Positions 1 through 8,852 of a stretch of 64,000 bases of DNA are shown here, piece by piece. Numbering within the stretch: the stretch's first letter is position 1; the number at the start of each line of letters is the position of its first letter. This DNA is from Azolla caroliniana. Taxonomy: Eukaryota > Polypodiophyta. The notes below the pieces were generated by a model, which was given only the letters and a program-made list of their open reading frames with translations, had not been told where the DNA came from and searched no databases. The position numbers and the translations under genes are program-made. The stretch lies in contig JBHGNT010000015.1 of assembly GCA_043228905.1 (NCBI GenBank), positions 7,254,001 through 7,318,000 on the forward strand, written 5' to 3'.

Positions 1-1307
1 TGTCGTCTGCAAGCCTCTTCATCCCCTTCTCGCTCATGTGACACAGCCTTTTGTGCCACAACTCACCGGCAATGTCGGATGCCATGTTCACTTCCTCCGG
101 ACATAACCGAGCATTCATCAGGTACAACGTGTTTACCTTCTGGGCCCGAGCCACAATCAGGCTCCCTTTGCTGAACTTCATAACACCGTTCCGGATGCTA
201 CCTATGTAGCCTTCATCATCTAGCCGACCGGCTGATATTAGGTTCAGACGAACCTCCAGAATGTGTCGGACATCCTTCAGCAACATCTTGCATCCGGTTG
301 GTGTTGCCAGCCACACGTTTCCTATGCCGAAAATTCGGCATGTACCTTCATTCCCCATCCAGACACAACCGTGATCACCGACTGAGTAGGATGAGAAGCA
401 TTTCCGGTCCGGGGTAAGGTGGAACGACGCTCCAGAGTCGACAACCCAGGTCATCTCGTCGCCGACAAGGTTTATCTCACTCTCCTCGGTGATGAGCATC
501 AACTCTTCTTCACTTGACGCGATTGCCGTCGTTCCCTTCCGGTTCGGTTTCCTTGTCCTTTCGGAAATGCCGACAGTTCTTTTGGAAGTGTCCCGGTTTG
601 CCGCAATAGAAGCAAGTAGGCCTCCCCCTTGAATTTGATCGTGTCCTCGACTTTTCCCGGTTTTGGGGACTACGGTTTCTTTATCTTCCAGGTTCCGATT
701 TGGTAAGGAGTGTTTTGGAGTCGGAGCTCGTATCCTTATCTTTCCGACACGCCTCCTCATCTAGCAAGCTCGACTTCACTATGGCTAGGGATAACTGTTT
801 CCCTTCCGGCCCGGCGTTGCCCAAGGTGACAACCAACGTCTCCCAGCTATCTGGGAGGGAACCGAGCAAGAGCAGCGCTAGTACCTCATCGGCGAGAGGT
901 ACTTCCAATGATGTTGCCTGGTGAATCAGCCCCTGGAAGGCATTCATGTGCTCCGCCATGCTGGAGCCATCTTGGTACCGGAGTCTTACTAGCTTCCGGA
1001 ATACCGAAACCTGATTAACAACATTTTTGTTTTGAAACATAATGACGATCTTCTCCCAGAGCTCATGAGCCTTGCTCTCTTCATTGAAGTTGTTGTATAG
1101 GCTCATGTCGATGAAGCACCGTATGTACGCCGTTGTCTTCATGTGCATCACCTCCCATATCGCGACGTCGATCTTGTCCAGTCTCTTGTCCCCGAACTAA
1201 ACAGGCAACCAAAGATCTTTAACCACGAGCATGTCCCTCATCTTCGACTTCCACACCGAATAGTTGGAGCCGGTGAGCTTGAACATACCTCCCAATGAAT
1301 CATCCAT
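1..1307 (-). pseudogene. copia gag-protease-integrase start, broken
   Basis: The reading starts at the ATG at 1307 (protein begins MDDSLGGMFK) and follows the gag of copia-2. Frame is kept but a TAG at 1197-1199 and a TAA at 681-683 interrupt it. Downstream are a CCHC zinc knuckle CFYCGKPGHFQKNC, the protease motif DSGAS (intact here, unlike copia-2) and the integrase H-H-C-C start (ELWHKRLCH). Gag coats element RNA, protease cuts the polyprotein and integrase inserts the cDNA. Compared with copia-2 there is a short deletion between zinc knuckle and protease. The codon that is a stop between gag and protease in copia-2 is TGG here, showing that stop is not a family trait. Confidence 0.85.
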
Positions 1308-1323
1308 TTTTTTGTGTCGTTTC

Positions 1324-1335
1324 GCTCTGATACCA
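1324..1335 (-). promoter_or_regulatory. primer-binding site of copia-1
   Basis: On the minus strand this reads TGGTATCAGAGC, the usual plant copia site complementary to the 3' end of initiator methionine tRNA. It sits two bases from the LTR end. Confidence 0.9.
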
Positions 1336-1337
1336 CT

Positions 1338-2037
1338 TGACAGGAACTACACGCTCCCGATTAGCAACGCTTGGCCATAACCGAGCTTAGAATCAAACAC
1401 AAAAAACGGGGAATGAATGCTCGACACAATGGAGAGAAGAGAACACAGGATGTTAACGTGGAAAACCCAAACTAGGGAAAAAACCACGGCAACCTACAGA
1501 CTGCAAACTATCACTATGTTAGAATGTACAAATGGTAAAGCACCGAAGAAACGACCTCGAGCTTTCTATCTTCGCCACAGGCGGCGGTTACAACAGAGGC
1601 AACGCCCTCCTCCTCTCTCTCACTCTCTCTGTACACAGTTGCGCGCTCTAATCTTGCACCAACAAGAATGACAACAACCTTACATTAAGTTTGCCCTAAG
1701 TCATATTTATACTAATATGACTTTCCGACTATTTACAAATATAGCCCCGATGGACTCTCAGAAACATATTTGCGAATATGTCCCTTCATCCGGTGAGCAC
1801 TCCTCACCGGGCCTGCATCATCCGGTGCTTGCCGTGCACATGTCATCCGGTTCTCACCGGGTCTTCCGTTGCCGGGTATTCCACATCCGGTTCTCACCGG
1901 GTCTTCACCATCTGGCTCTTGCCGGGTACTCATCATCCGGTTCTCACCAGGTCTTCCGTTGTCGGGTACTCCACATCCGGTTTCGGCCTCGGCTGATAGG
2001 CCGAGACTTCCCATTCGGAGGGACATGTTTCCTAACA
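1338..2037 (-). repeat. copia-1 5' LTR (700 bp)
   Basis: Bounded by TG and CA on the minus strand. It shares layout with the copia-2 LTRs: a TATAAATA box (1711 to 1704 on the minus strand), a CT-rich tract near 1610-1635, and a block of ~40-54-bp imperfect repeats at 1790-1985 rich in CCGG. The repeat units have diverged from those in copia-2. Confidence 0.88.
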
Positions 2038-2042
2038 TGTGT

Positions 2043-3178
2043 TGCAAGACTTAACCGCCGCCGAAGCAGAACGCTCGAAGATTGTAGAGTTTGGTATGAA
2101 TTTGGAAGGACCAGCCGCGTGATGGCGCTTGACGTACCTTCCTGGCACCAACACTACGTTTGAGGACTTGAAAACCAAATTTTTATAATTCTTCAACAAG
2201 GAGGTGGATCAATGGGAGATGGTCAGCCTATTCTACACCATACAACAAGAACCTACAGAAACCATTCAACAAGTCATAATTCGGTTCCAGCGAATGAACG
2301 GCCAGCTAAGTCGGGCACCACCGGAAGTAGAGGCTAAAGCAATATTCCTAACAGCACTCCGGGAACCCCTACGTACGGTGTGCGCAGTCATTGATTTCCG
2401 CACCAACACGATTGACCAGGTCATAGACCTGGTCGGTGAGATGGAGAAAACAAGCTCGTGGCTAATAATGGGGGCACTCCAGCGTGCTTTACAGACAGAC
2501 GAAGACCTACGTTTTCGGCAAGCTATACAATGTGCGACTTGTCTCAATGCCGGGCACTCTGCAATAGAATGTACGATGCGGTCACAGTGCATGTTATGCC
2601 ATTCCAGGTCGCACATAATAGACCGATGCGAATATAACTTACTGAACCGGCAAGCAGCACCGGTAAGACAAATCGATACCCATAGCGACCGGGAAGAGGA
2701 TGAAGAACGTTGGCATCGAGACGAGCGTTACCGGCCGGTACAGGATGCCCTGTACACCGATAGAAGGGACACTTATGACCGGGACCGGTACGACAGGTAC
2801 CGGGATTATAATGGTGACCGTTTTGATCGCGATCACTCTCCAAGTTACAACCGAAGGAGAGAGGATCAACGCGGGGATTACGAAGATCGCTGCCAATAGG
2901 GATACAAGAACCACCGACGTTTCAATAAGAAACAAAACAACCGAAAGGAGGAGCGTCAGGAATCAGTGAAGGAATACCCATGAGAGCCGGAGAGAGGCTT
3001 AAGTGGCACCCAGCCAGAACAAAGACGAACGGAAGAGCCTAATAGACCGACAACAGGATTTCAACCAAGTACCGGGCCAAAAGCAGAATCCAGCAATACT
3101 CGAAAAGCGTATTGTTATTATTGCCGGCAGGAAGACCATTACAACAACCAATGCCCGGTGAAAAGTAACGAAAAATGA
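2043..3178 (+). pseudogene. GA gag, capsid and three CCHC knuckles, broken
   Basis: Capsid part first (KIVEFGMNLEGPAA, then an open stretch 2204-2899 with FYTIQQEPTETIQQ). Around 2536-2620 lie two adjacent CCHC knuckles, CATCLNAGHSAIEC and CMLCHSRSHIIDRC, both with CX2CX4HX4C spacing. A third, CYYCRQEDHYNNQC, lies near 3115-3160 after an Arg/Asp/Tyr-rich linker and frame breaks. GC carries the same three positions with some Cys/His lost. The start is cut by copia-1. Not functional. Confidence 0.8.
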
Positions 3179-3190
3179 CCGACAGTCAAT

Positions 3191-3697
3191 ATGGTGGTAG
3201 CAGCAGCCGATATGGTGGTAGCAAAGGTCGCAGATATACAACAAGACACCACTAGGTCAAAAGGAAAGACGATGGAGTGGGAAGCACAAGAGGCTATCTG
3301 GAAACAGGCCACCGAATGGGTAGAGAAGGCGAATGAACGGAATGCAGCCGAAGTCAAACAACAAAATGCGGCACCGGTGGAGCTCATCGACACAATCCAG
3401 GCAGAAAACCTAACATGGCAGGCGTTACAGGAATGTCAAATTACGTTGCTATTAGGCCGGCTACTACAATTAGTACCCCGGTTCACGGATGGGCTGAAAT
3501 CGGCAATACCAACAACAAACTTGTCACCGGCTCCGACTTTCTTTTCCAACCCAGAGGAAGGACCAGCGGTGGTGGACACAAGCAGTTCGGCAATCACTGC
3601 CATTGTCAAAGGACACGAGCTACCGGGGACGATCGTCGACGGAGGATCGAGCATTAATGTAATCAGCCTCCATACTTGTGACACCTTGGGAATCTAG
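3191..3697 (+). pseudogene. GA retroviral-type aspartic protease region
   Basis: An open stretch of 168 codons. The first half is a linker with a WEKANERNAAE-like helix also present in GC at 24718-24996. Near the end is the active-site-like motif IVDGGSSINVIS, in which the usual D-S/T-G is D-G-G; GC also has DGG, so this is probably ancestral to the family. The frame then breaks (TAG near 3697), and the protease C-terminal half continues in other frames through about 3850. Confidence 0.72.
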
Positions 3698-3853
3698 GAG
3701 TGGGAGCCATGCCCGTTTTGGCTTCGGATGGCAAATATGAGTTCGGTAAGACCCACCGGTTTAATACGAGATCTGTAGGTAACAATTGGAGGACATACAT
3801 TCCGCATTTCTGTGGTAGTTCTCTAGTTAAATACCCAAGGGGCTTACCCACTA

Positions 3854-4771
3854 TTGCTTGGACGACCATGGTTGCGGACGGCGCACATTAAGCAAAATTG
3901 GCGAAAGAACGTGATTACGTTCCGACGAAGCAAAACCAAAGTACGGGTATCGAGACATCCACAAACCGGAATCGACAAAGAGCTAACACTGTTATACGTT
4001 GAAAGCGTTAATATGCTGGAAGGGCTTGCTGATGAGGAAGTCAATCCGTATCTCAAGGATAATCCAAAAATCGTACCCTTGTTTGAAATAGATGTGGCCG
4101 AAGCAGTCTCTCCGTATGTTGCACAACTGGAAGATGCCGGAGAGGAACCAGACAGAGATGTCGTCAGAGAACTACGTCAAGCACAGGAGGCCCTAGAACG
4201 GGAAATGGAGGTATCTCAAAGGGTGAAGCCATCCCATCTAGAAGAAGTAGACTTGGGAACCGGAGAGGAAGCACGACCAGTACATATTGCCAAATAAATT
4301 TCACTGGAAAACAAAACGACAATGATTACATTATTGAAAGAGTTCTAGGACGTATTTTCCTAGTCCTATGAGGATATGCGAGGGCTGGATCCGCAGATGT
4401 ATCAACACCAGATACATCTCAGCAAAGACGCCAAACTGGTAGCACAAGGAGTCGGTTTTATCCAACCGGTAAAGAAAGCCACATGGTTGAGTCCGATGGT
4501 CGTCGTGCCGAAAAAGAACGGGAAGACCCGGGTGTGCATCGATTACCGGAAACTGAATGCCGCAACGGTGACCTATGCCTTTCCATTTCCATTCATGGAT
4601 GGAGTTCTGGATGCGGTAGCCGGTCATGAGGTTTATAGCTTCCTAGAAGGATTCAATGGTTACAATCTAATACGGATGCACCCCGATGACCAAGAAAAGA
4701 CGGCGTTCGTTATTGAGTGGGGAGTTTTTGTTGCCGTAGTGATGATGTTTGGACTCAAGACAGCACTGTTG
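3854..4771 (+). pseudogene. GA protease C-terminus and N-terminal RT, truncated by E2
   Basis: 3854-4297 holds the protease flap end (LGRPWLRTAHIKQNW) and an acidic linker to RT, matching GC 23185-24480. 4376-4770 holds RT: GVGFIQPVKKATWLSPMV, then VPKKNGKTRVCIDYRKLN and FLEGFNGYNLIRMHPDDQ. Between them the fingers region of RT has been deleted. The RT ends at GLKTA, where the E2 LTR begins; the catalytic aspartate pair and about 58 residues known from GC are missing even after removing E2. Confidence 0.8.
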
Positions 4772-5345
4772 CGTGGTTTTTCACACACGATATGAAAAAT
4801 AGTAAAATAATTATTTACGATTAGCTTAATATATGGATATGGAAAGATAGATGTGTTAAAGAGCTTTATAGCATATTTTACTACGCATAAAACGGATAAA
4901 CAAGTATCAAGTTATGTGAGTGTGAAGTTTGAAGAAAAGAAAAGAAAAGACAAAATTGTGAGATATCCCACATAGATAGGACAACATTGGAACCCAGAAT
5001 ATATAAGGGAAACCAAAACATATTCATTCTATCAATGTGTGGAGCATAGGATGTTCAAGGTGACTTGGGCTACACTATGTGGTGTGCACGCTTTGGGCGT
5101 ATGCGCGTCTACATGGCTGCGTGGACGTTTTCGGAAATACGCGCGCATGGACGTCTTCAGATGTACGCGCGTGTGCAAGTTTCGGGCGTACACATGGACA
5201 TTTTGGACGGACGCGTATGTGCAGACGAGCGTGTAGATGCGTGTGTGTGCACGCGCGCATGCGTGGACGTTTCGGACAGACACGTATGTGCGGCGCGAAC
5301 GAGACTTTTGTGCGTGGATGCGTATACGGTGCGGGTTGGACGCGC

Positions 5346-5995
5346 TGTCGTGACGATTTTCGGCTACGGTGTGAAACCGAGTGAGACGAATAAACCAAGG
5401 ATGTGCAACATTGCACATACACTTAGCAAATAAGCCTCCTAAGGCCTAGTGGCACTTGAGTTCATACAGAGGGGTGCAAGCAAGGTTTGAACCTTGCACC
5501 TCTAAGATACAAGATAATTGCCTTACCACTAGGACAACTATCATATAGTGTAGAATTTATGTATTTCCTTTTCATATACAAATTATAGACGAAACAACCA
5601 TAGAAAACCATGTGCACAAAACCATGGTTTTAAACCCATGGCTTGTGCATGACATAAGCAAAACCGTGTGCACAAAACCATGGTTTTAGCCCATGGTTTT
5701 GTGCATGTCACGAGCATGGGAAGACCTATAAAAGCCTCTAGTTGGGCTTGTGTAAGGGGGGCTCAATATGTGATATCACCAACACCATTATCATCAATAT
5801 AATTATATTTGTCTTTATCTTCTTCATTATTTTTCTACTTCTCAAGTGTACAATCTTTCTTCTTCTCGAGTAAACCAATTTCATCTAATCTTACATTGAT
5901 CGTCATCTAGCTTCGATAAATCCGCGATCGTCCTCCCCAGTCCAAGACCCCGGTGGTCGCTCGAGTAGCACACGCACGCGCGAATCTTCGCGACA
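5346..5995 (+). mobile_element. solo LTR of the TGTCG...CGACA group inside E2 5' LTR
   Basis: The interval is absent from the E2 3' LTR (around 12929). It starts TGTCGTGACG and ends TTCGCGACA, the same termini as the LTRs of E3 and B1. Flanks are GCGC (5342-5345) and GCGT (5996-5999), a near-match 4-bp target duplication; the uninterrupted 3' LTR has GCGT. Inside are a tRNA-like module (about 5480-5540), a CTATAAAAG promoter box near 5730, and the typical end motif GTCCAAGACCCCGGTGGTC. No internal genes remain. Confidence 0.85.
5480..5540 (-). repeat. tRNA-like A/B-box module in the solo LTR
   Basis: On the minus strand CCTAGTGGTAAGG (5533 to 5521) resembles a tRNA A box and GGTTCAAACC (5493 to 5484) a B box, about 28 bases apart. 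No cloverleaf is evident. It may be an embedded SINE fragment or part of the LTR. Confidence 0.5.
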
Positions 5996-6183
5996 GCGTG
6001 TGCGCGTGGATGCGTACACTACGGCGCGGTTGGGCCGTGCGCATGCGTGGATGTGTACACTACTACGTGGTCGAGACTTTTGCACGCTGACGCGTCTACG
6101 GTTTGGTTGCGACGCATGTACGGATTGCGCACGGGCTAAACTTTATAGATGATTGTTGCATTTGGCCGAATTATACGGACAAT

Positions 6184-6316
6184 CGCATGCAACCAAAAGC
6201 CAAGGTCATGCAACTAAAAGTAAAAAGGCATGCATCTAAAAATGGAAGCATGCGACTAAAAGCAGAGGCCATGCAACTAAAAATAGAGGCCATCCGACTA
6301 AAAGTGGGCATGCAAA
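6184..6316 (+). repeat. CATGCAACTAAAA repeat block in E2 5' LTR
   Basis: Seven or so imperfect ~18-bp units with the core ATGCAACTAAAAG; several begin GCATGCA, the RY motif bound by plant B3-domain factors. The same block is at 13110-13240, and an inverted diverged copy is at 52550-52675. Confidence 0.75.
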
Positions 6317-6713
6317 GTAACATTGGGGAGGAGGATCAACGAGGAGCTCGATATATGTCCCAGTTTTTCCCTCTTAGTTATTTTTTTCTTTTTTTTCCCC
6401 TTCTTTCTTCTTCCCTCTTGGATTTGAGAAGAAAATTATCTCAGATATTGATATCAAACTCTTAGCTTTGTTTACTTGAGCTTTCTTGTAAAAAATTATC
6501 TCTTGTATTCATATGGGACCACTCCTTGCATGGTTGTTGGCTCCTTTCTTTGAAAAACTAATCTCTCATTTCCATACCCAACCGATTGTAACACGATTCT
6601 GAAATTATAAAGAATCGGTTTTCTTTTGCAATAAAGAAATGATTTGTCTCTCCCACTTGTCTTATGCTTAAAACTTGCTTGTGTTGTACGTGTTGCACTA
6701 AATCCTTCTAGGT

Positions 6714-8852
6714 ATGGTGTCCATAGTGGAATACATGCTGAAGGTGAGAGATCGAGAAGCTTTAATCGACAAAGCTGTTGATCGTACGGTTGAGATAGCT
6801 GGACGATTTGGTGGCAAGAACATCACGGATCTTCTTGCTACCTATCGGAACGAGATGCAACAAAGGGATGTCAATGATCTCAAACAAATTTCTAGCTTCA
6901 AACGTGTGGTGGAACCACAAATCCGCGAGCGCATCATGGAGATCCAAAGCGAGCATGCAACTTGGGCGGAGTTCGAAAAGGTGCTTCTCGCCGAATACAT
7001 GCTTGAAGACGCATCGCGGATGATTCGACATACACTAATGTCTTGGATCGAGAAGAAAGGGAAGAATATGTGTGCGTCTGGAGTATATGCCGAATTCGAC
7101 CAGAAGTATAACCGACTTCCGAGTGTTGATCAACGAGTTCTCAATGGAGATAAAGTCCTACTATTCTTGAAGGCAGTGGATGCCAAAGATCGGCGTGAAT
7201 TGGGTAACTTTTTGGAGGATGAAACACAACCAAATGGCTTGGTGGCGGACTGGGCGGCAGTGAAGAAGGCTTGTAGCCGTCTTGATAAGCGTCGACAATG
7301 GCAAGAGGAAACTGATATGGAGAATCCACAATCGTGGAGGAGGAATGCACCTGTGATGATTGAGTCTAACAAGCTGATCAACAATTTCGACAAGAAAGTG
7401 ATGGAGGAATCTATAATCGAAGAGCTCTCCAAGAAGTTTGAAGCGGTATCGTTGGCCAACTTAGGTCGACGCGGGTCAAAGGGAAAAGAAGCATATAGAT
7501 GTGTGTGGTGCGACAGCTTCGAGCACTCACGAAGGGAGTGCACTGACTTGCAAGACGCGATTCGCAAGAATGTCGTCTATTTGGACGGCAACATGATTCA
7601 CTCGAGCGAGACCCGAAATCCGCTACGTGTGAACTTTGGAAGAGGCGGGTTGAAAAAGATTGTGGAAGAGGAAGATGCAAGGCATGTGGAAGCCATGCAC
7701 TACGCCGCATCGGCGGGAATACGAGTCGGAAGAGAGAATCTAAAGACGATCAAGCCGGGAATTGGGTTTTGGCCAACGGTATTCGAGTGTGAAAAGAAAG
7801 GAAAAATAGATTTGGAGGATCTCAAACATGCTGATCAGAATGTGCGACGCGTAACCGGATGGTCGGATCCAGTCGACGATAACACAAGCTTTGCGGAGGT
7901 TGTGTGTGACAACTATGAGGCTCTTGTCGAAGAGAAGAGGAAAAGAACCGGTGAAGAAGATGGCACCTCAAAGCGTCACAATACAAGGAATGCAGGGAAA
8001 GAAGGACAAGCCCAACCTATGCCACGAAAAGAGATAGGAGAAACAAGCATGAAGCCCGGTGGATCGAGCCAACCTTCTCAGATGGAAGTCGATGAATCTG
8101 TGAAGAAAGGAAAGGAACGAGTGGCGCCGACTTACAAGCTAAGGTCGGACATAGAACAAACAACCAACTTGCGGAAGGTCCTTGAGGAGAAGGTTTTAGA
8201 CAGTCATGTCGACCTTACTTTGAGAGAGCTACTTGGGATCGCTAAGAAGGAGTTCCATGATACTATCGTGGACTTGATTAAGCGGAAGCGGCAACAATCG
8301 GATGAAGAAGAGGTGAAAAAAAGTGCCATAACAATGGCAAGATCCGAAGAGGAGGAGGAGGAAGAAGTGATGGCGGACAACCATTACTCTCGGCCTCATT
8401 GGGCAAGAGCGACAACAGAGACGCCGGTGAAGATCGGAGAGAAGAAGGAGACCGTGGTAGCCTTGATTGACCATGGTTCGGAGATCAACCTCATGTCGAC
8501 CGAATTCTACAAGAAAGGAAGATGGCCGATCAACACAAACCACGGATGGAAGATACGAGCGGCAACGAAGGCCACAGAAGACCTGTACGGAGCTTGCCCC
8601 AATGTTAAAGTCACGATCGGAGATGTGGATATGGATCAACAATTCTTCGTGCAAGACTCGGCTTCACATCCCGTCATCCTAGGACAACCATATATCACAT
8701 CGTCCTGGATGGAGACTAAGGTGTTCGATAACGGAGCGGCTTTCGCGCGAGTCAAGAGCCTTGACAATCAAAGATCTGTTCAATTCCTTATGGTGTGGGC
8801 TAATCACAAAAGGAACCGAGATAGCCTTGCAGGCGAATCCTCAGATTTTTAG
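6714..8852 (+). CDS. E2 Gag-protease polyprotein (712 aa)
   Basis: Intact reading frame. Residues ~1-270 are capsid (RFGGKNITDLLATYRNEM, HATWAEFEKVLLAEYML) with relatives in E3, B1 and B2. A CCHC knuckle CVWCDSFEHSRREC lies near 264-277 with Glu in place of the usual Gly. A long charged linker follows. The protease is near residue 580: VVALIDHGSEINLMS, so D-H-G replaces the canonical D-S/T-G; E3 has the same. The frame ends SSDF-stop, as does E3 (REDF-stop), and pol lies in the -1 frame. The natural start may lie upstream, because the leader is deleted; the first ATG of the open frame is used. Confidence 0.85.
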   Translation: MVSIVEYMLKVRDREALIDKAVDRTVEIAGRFGGKNITDLLATYRNEMQQRDVNDLKQISSFKRVVEPQIRERIMEIQSEHATWAEFEKVLLAEYMLEDASRMIRHTLMSWIEKKGKNMCASGVYAEFDQKYNRLPSVDQRVLNGDKVLLFLKAVDAKDRRELGNFLEDETQPNGLVADWAAVKKACSRLDKRRQWQEETDMENPQSWRRNAPVMIESNKLINNFDKKVMEESIIEELSKKFEAVSLANLGRRGSKGKEAYRCVWCDSFEHSRRECTDLQDAIRKNVVYLDGNMIHSSETRNPLRVNFGRGGLKKIVEEEDARHVEAMHYAASAGIRVGRENLKTIKPGIGFWPTVFECEKKGKIDLEDLKHADQNVRRVTGWSDPVDDNTSFAEVVCDNYEALVEEKRKRTGEEDGTSKRHNTRNAGKEGQAQPMPRKEIGETSMKPGGSSQPSQMEVDESVKKGKERVAPTYKLRSDIEQTTNLRKVLEEKVLDSHVDLTLRELLGIAKKEFHDTIVDLIKRKRQQSDEEEVKKSAITMARSEEEEEEEVMADNHYSRPHWARATTETPVKIGEKKETVVALIDHGSEINLMSTEFYKKGRWPINTNHGWKIRAATKATEDLYGACPNVKVTIGDVDMDQQFFVQDSASHPVILGQPYITSSWMETKVFDNGAAFARVKSLDNQRSVQFLMVWANHKRNRDSLAGESSDF

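Larger units (their letters stand above)
1..2037 (-). mobile_element. Ty1/copia retrotransposon copia-1, 5' part, runs off window
   Basis: Read on the minus strand this is 5' LTR (2037 to 1338), primer-binding site, gag, protease and the start of integrase; the rest lies left of the window. It is the same family as copia-2 (54049-62235): positions 1-1335 align along their length with 60142-61532, and the LTR layout is the same. The right edge abuts gypsy GA gag sequence, so it inserted into that element. The target-site copy at the visible end would be TGTGT at 2038-2042, but the partner is outside the window. The coding part has two in-frame stops, so this copy is inactive. Confidence 0.9.
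4772..6711 (+). repeat. E2 5' LTR, split by a solo LTR
   Basis: Aligns with 12387-13637. It contains a TATATAAGG box (5000-5008), a CG-alternating tract (5085-5345, resuming 5996-6110), a repeat block of CATGCAACTAAAAG-like units (6184-6316) and a T-rich run at 6370-6410. The last ~37 bp present in the 3' LTR and the primer site are missing: the LTR jumps straight into the gag ORF. Confidence 0.85.

Noticed and set aside
5032-5433. Open frames in the CG-rich E2 LTR
   Set aside because: Low-stop, CG-alternating DNA gives open frames in several frames at once; Cys/Arg/His-rich products look random.
6184-6316. CRISPR-like array
   Set aside because: Units are short, imperfect and contiguous without unique spacers, and lie in a plant retrotransposon LTR.
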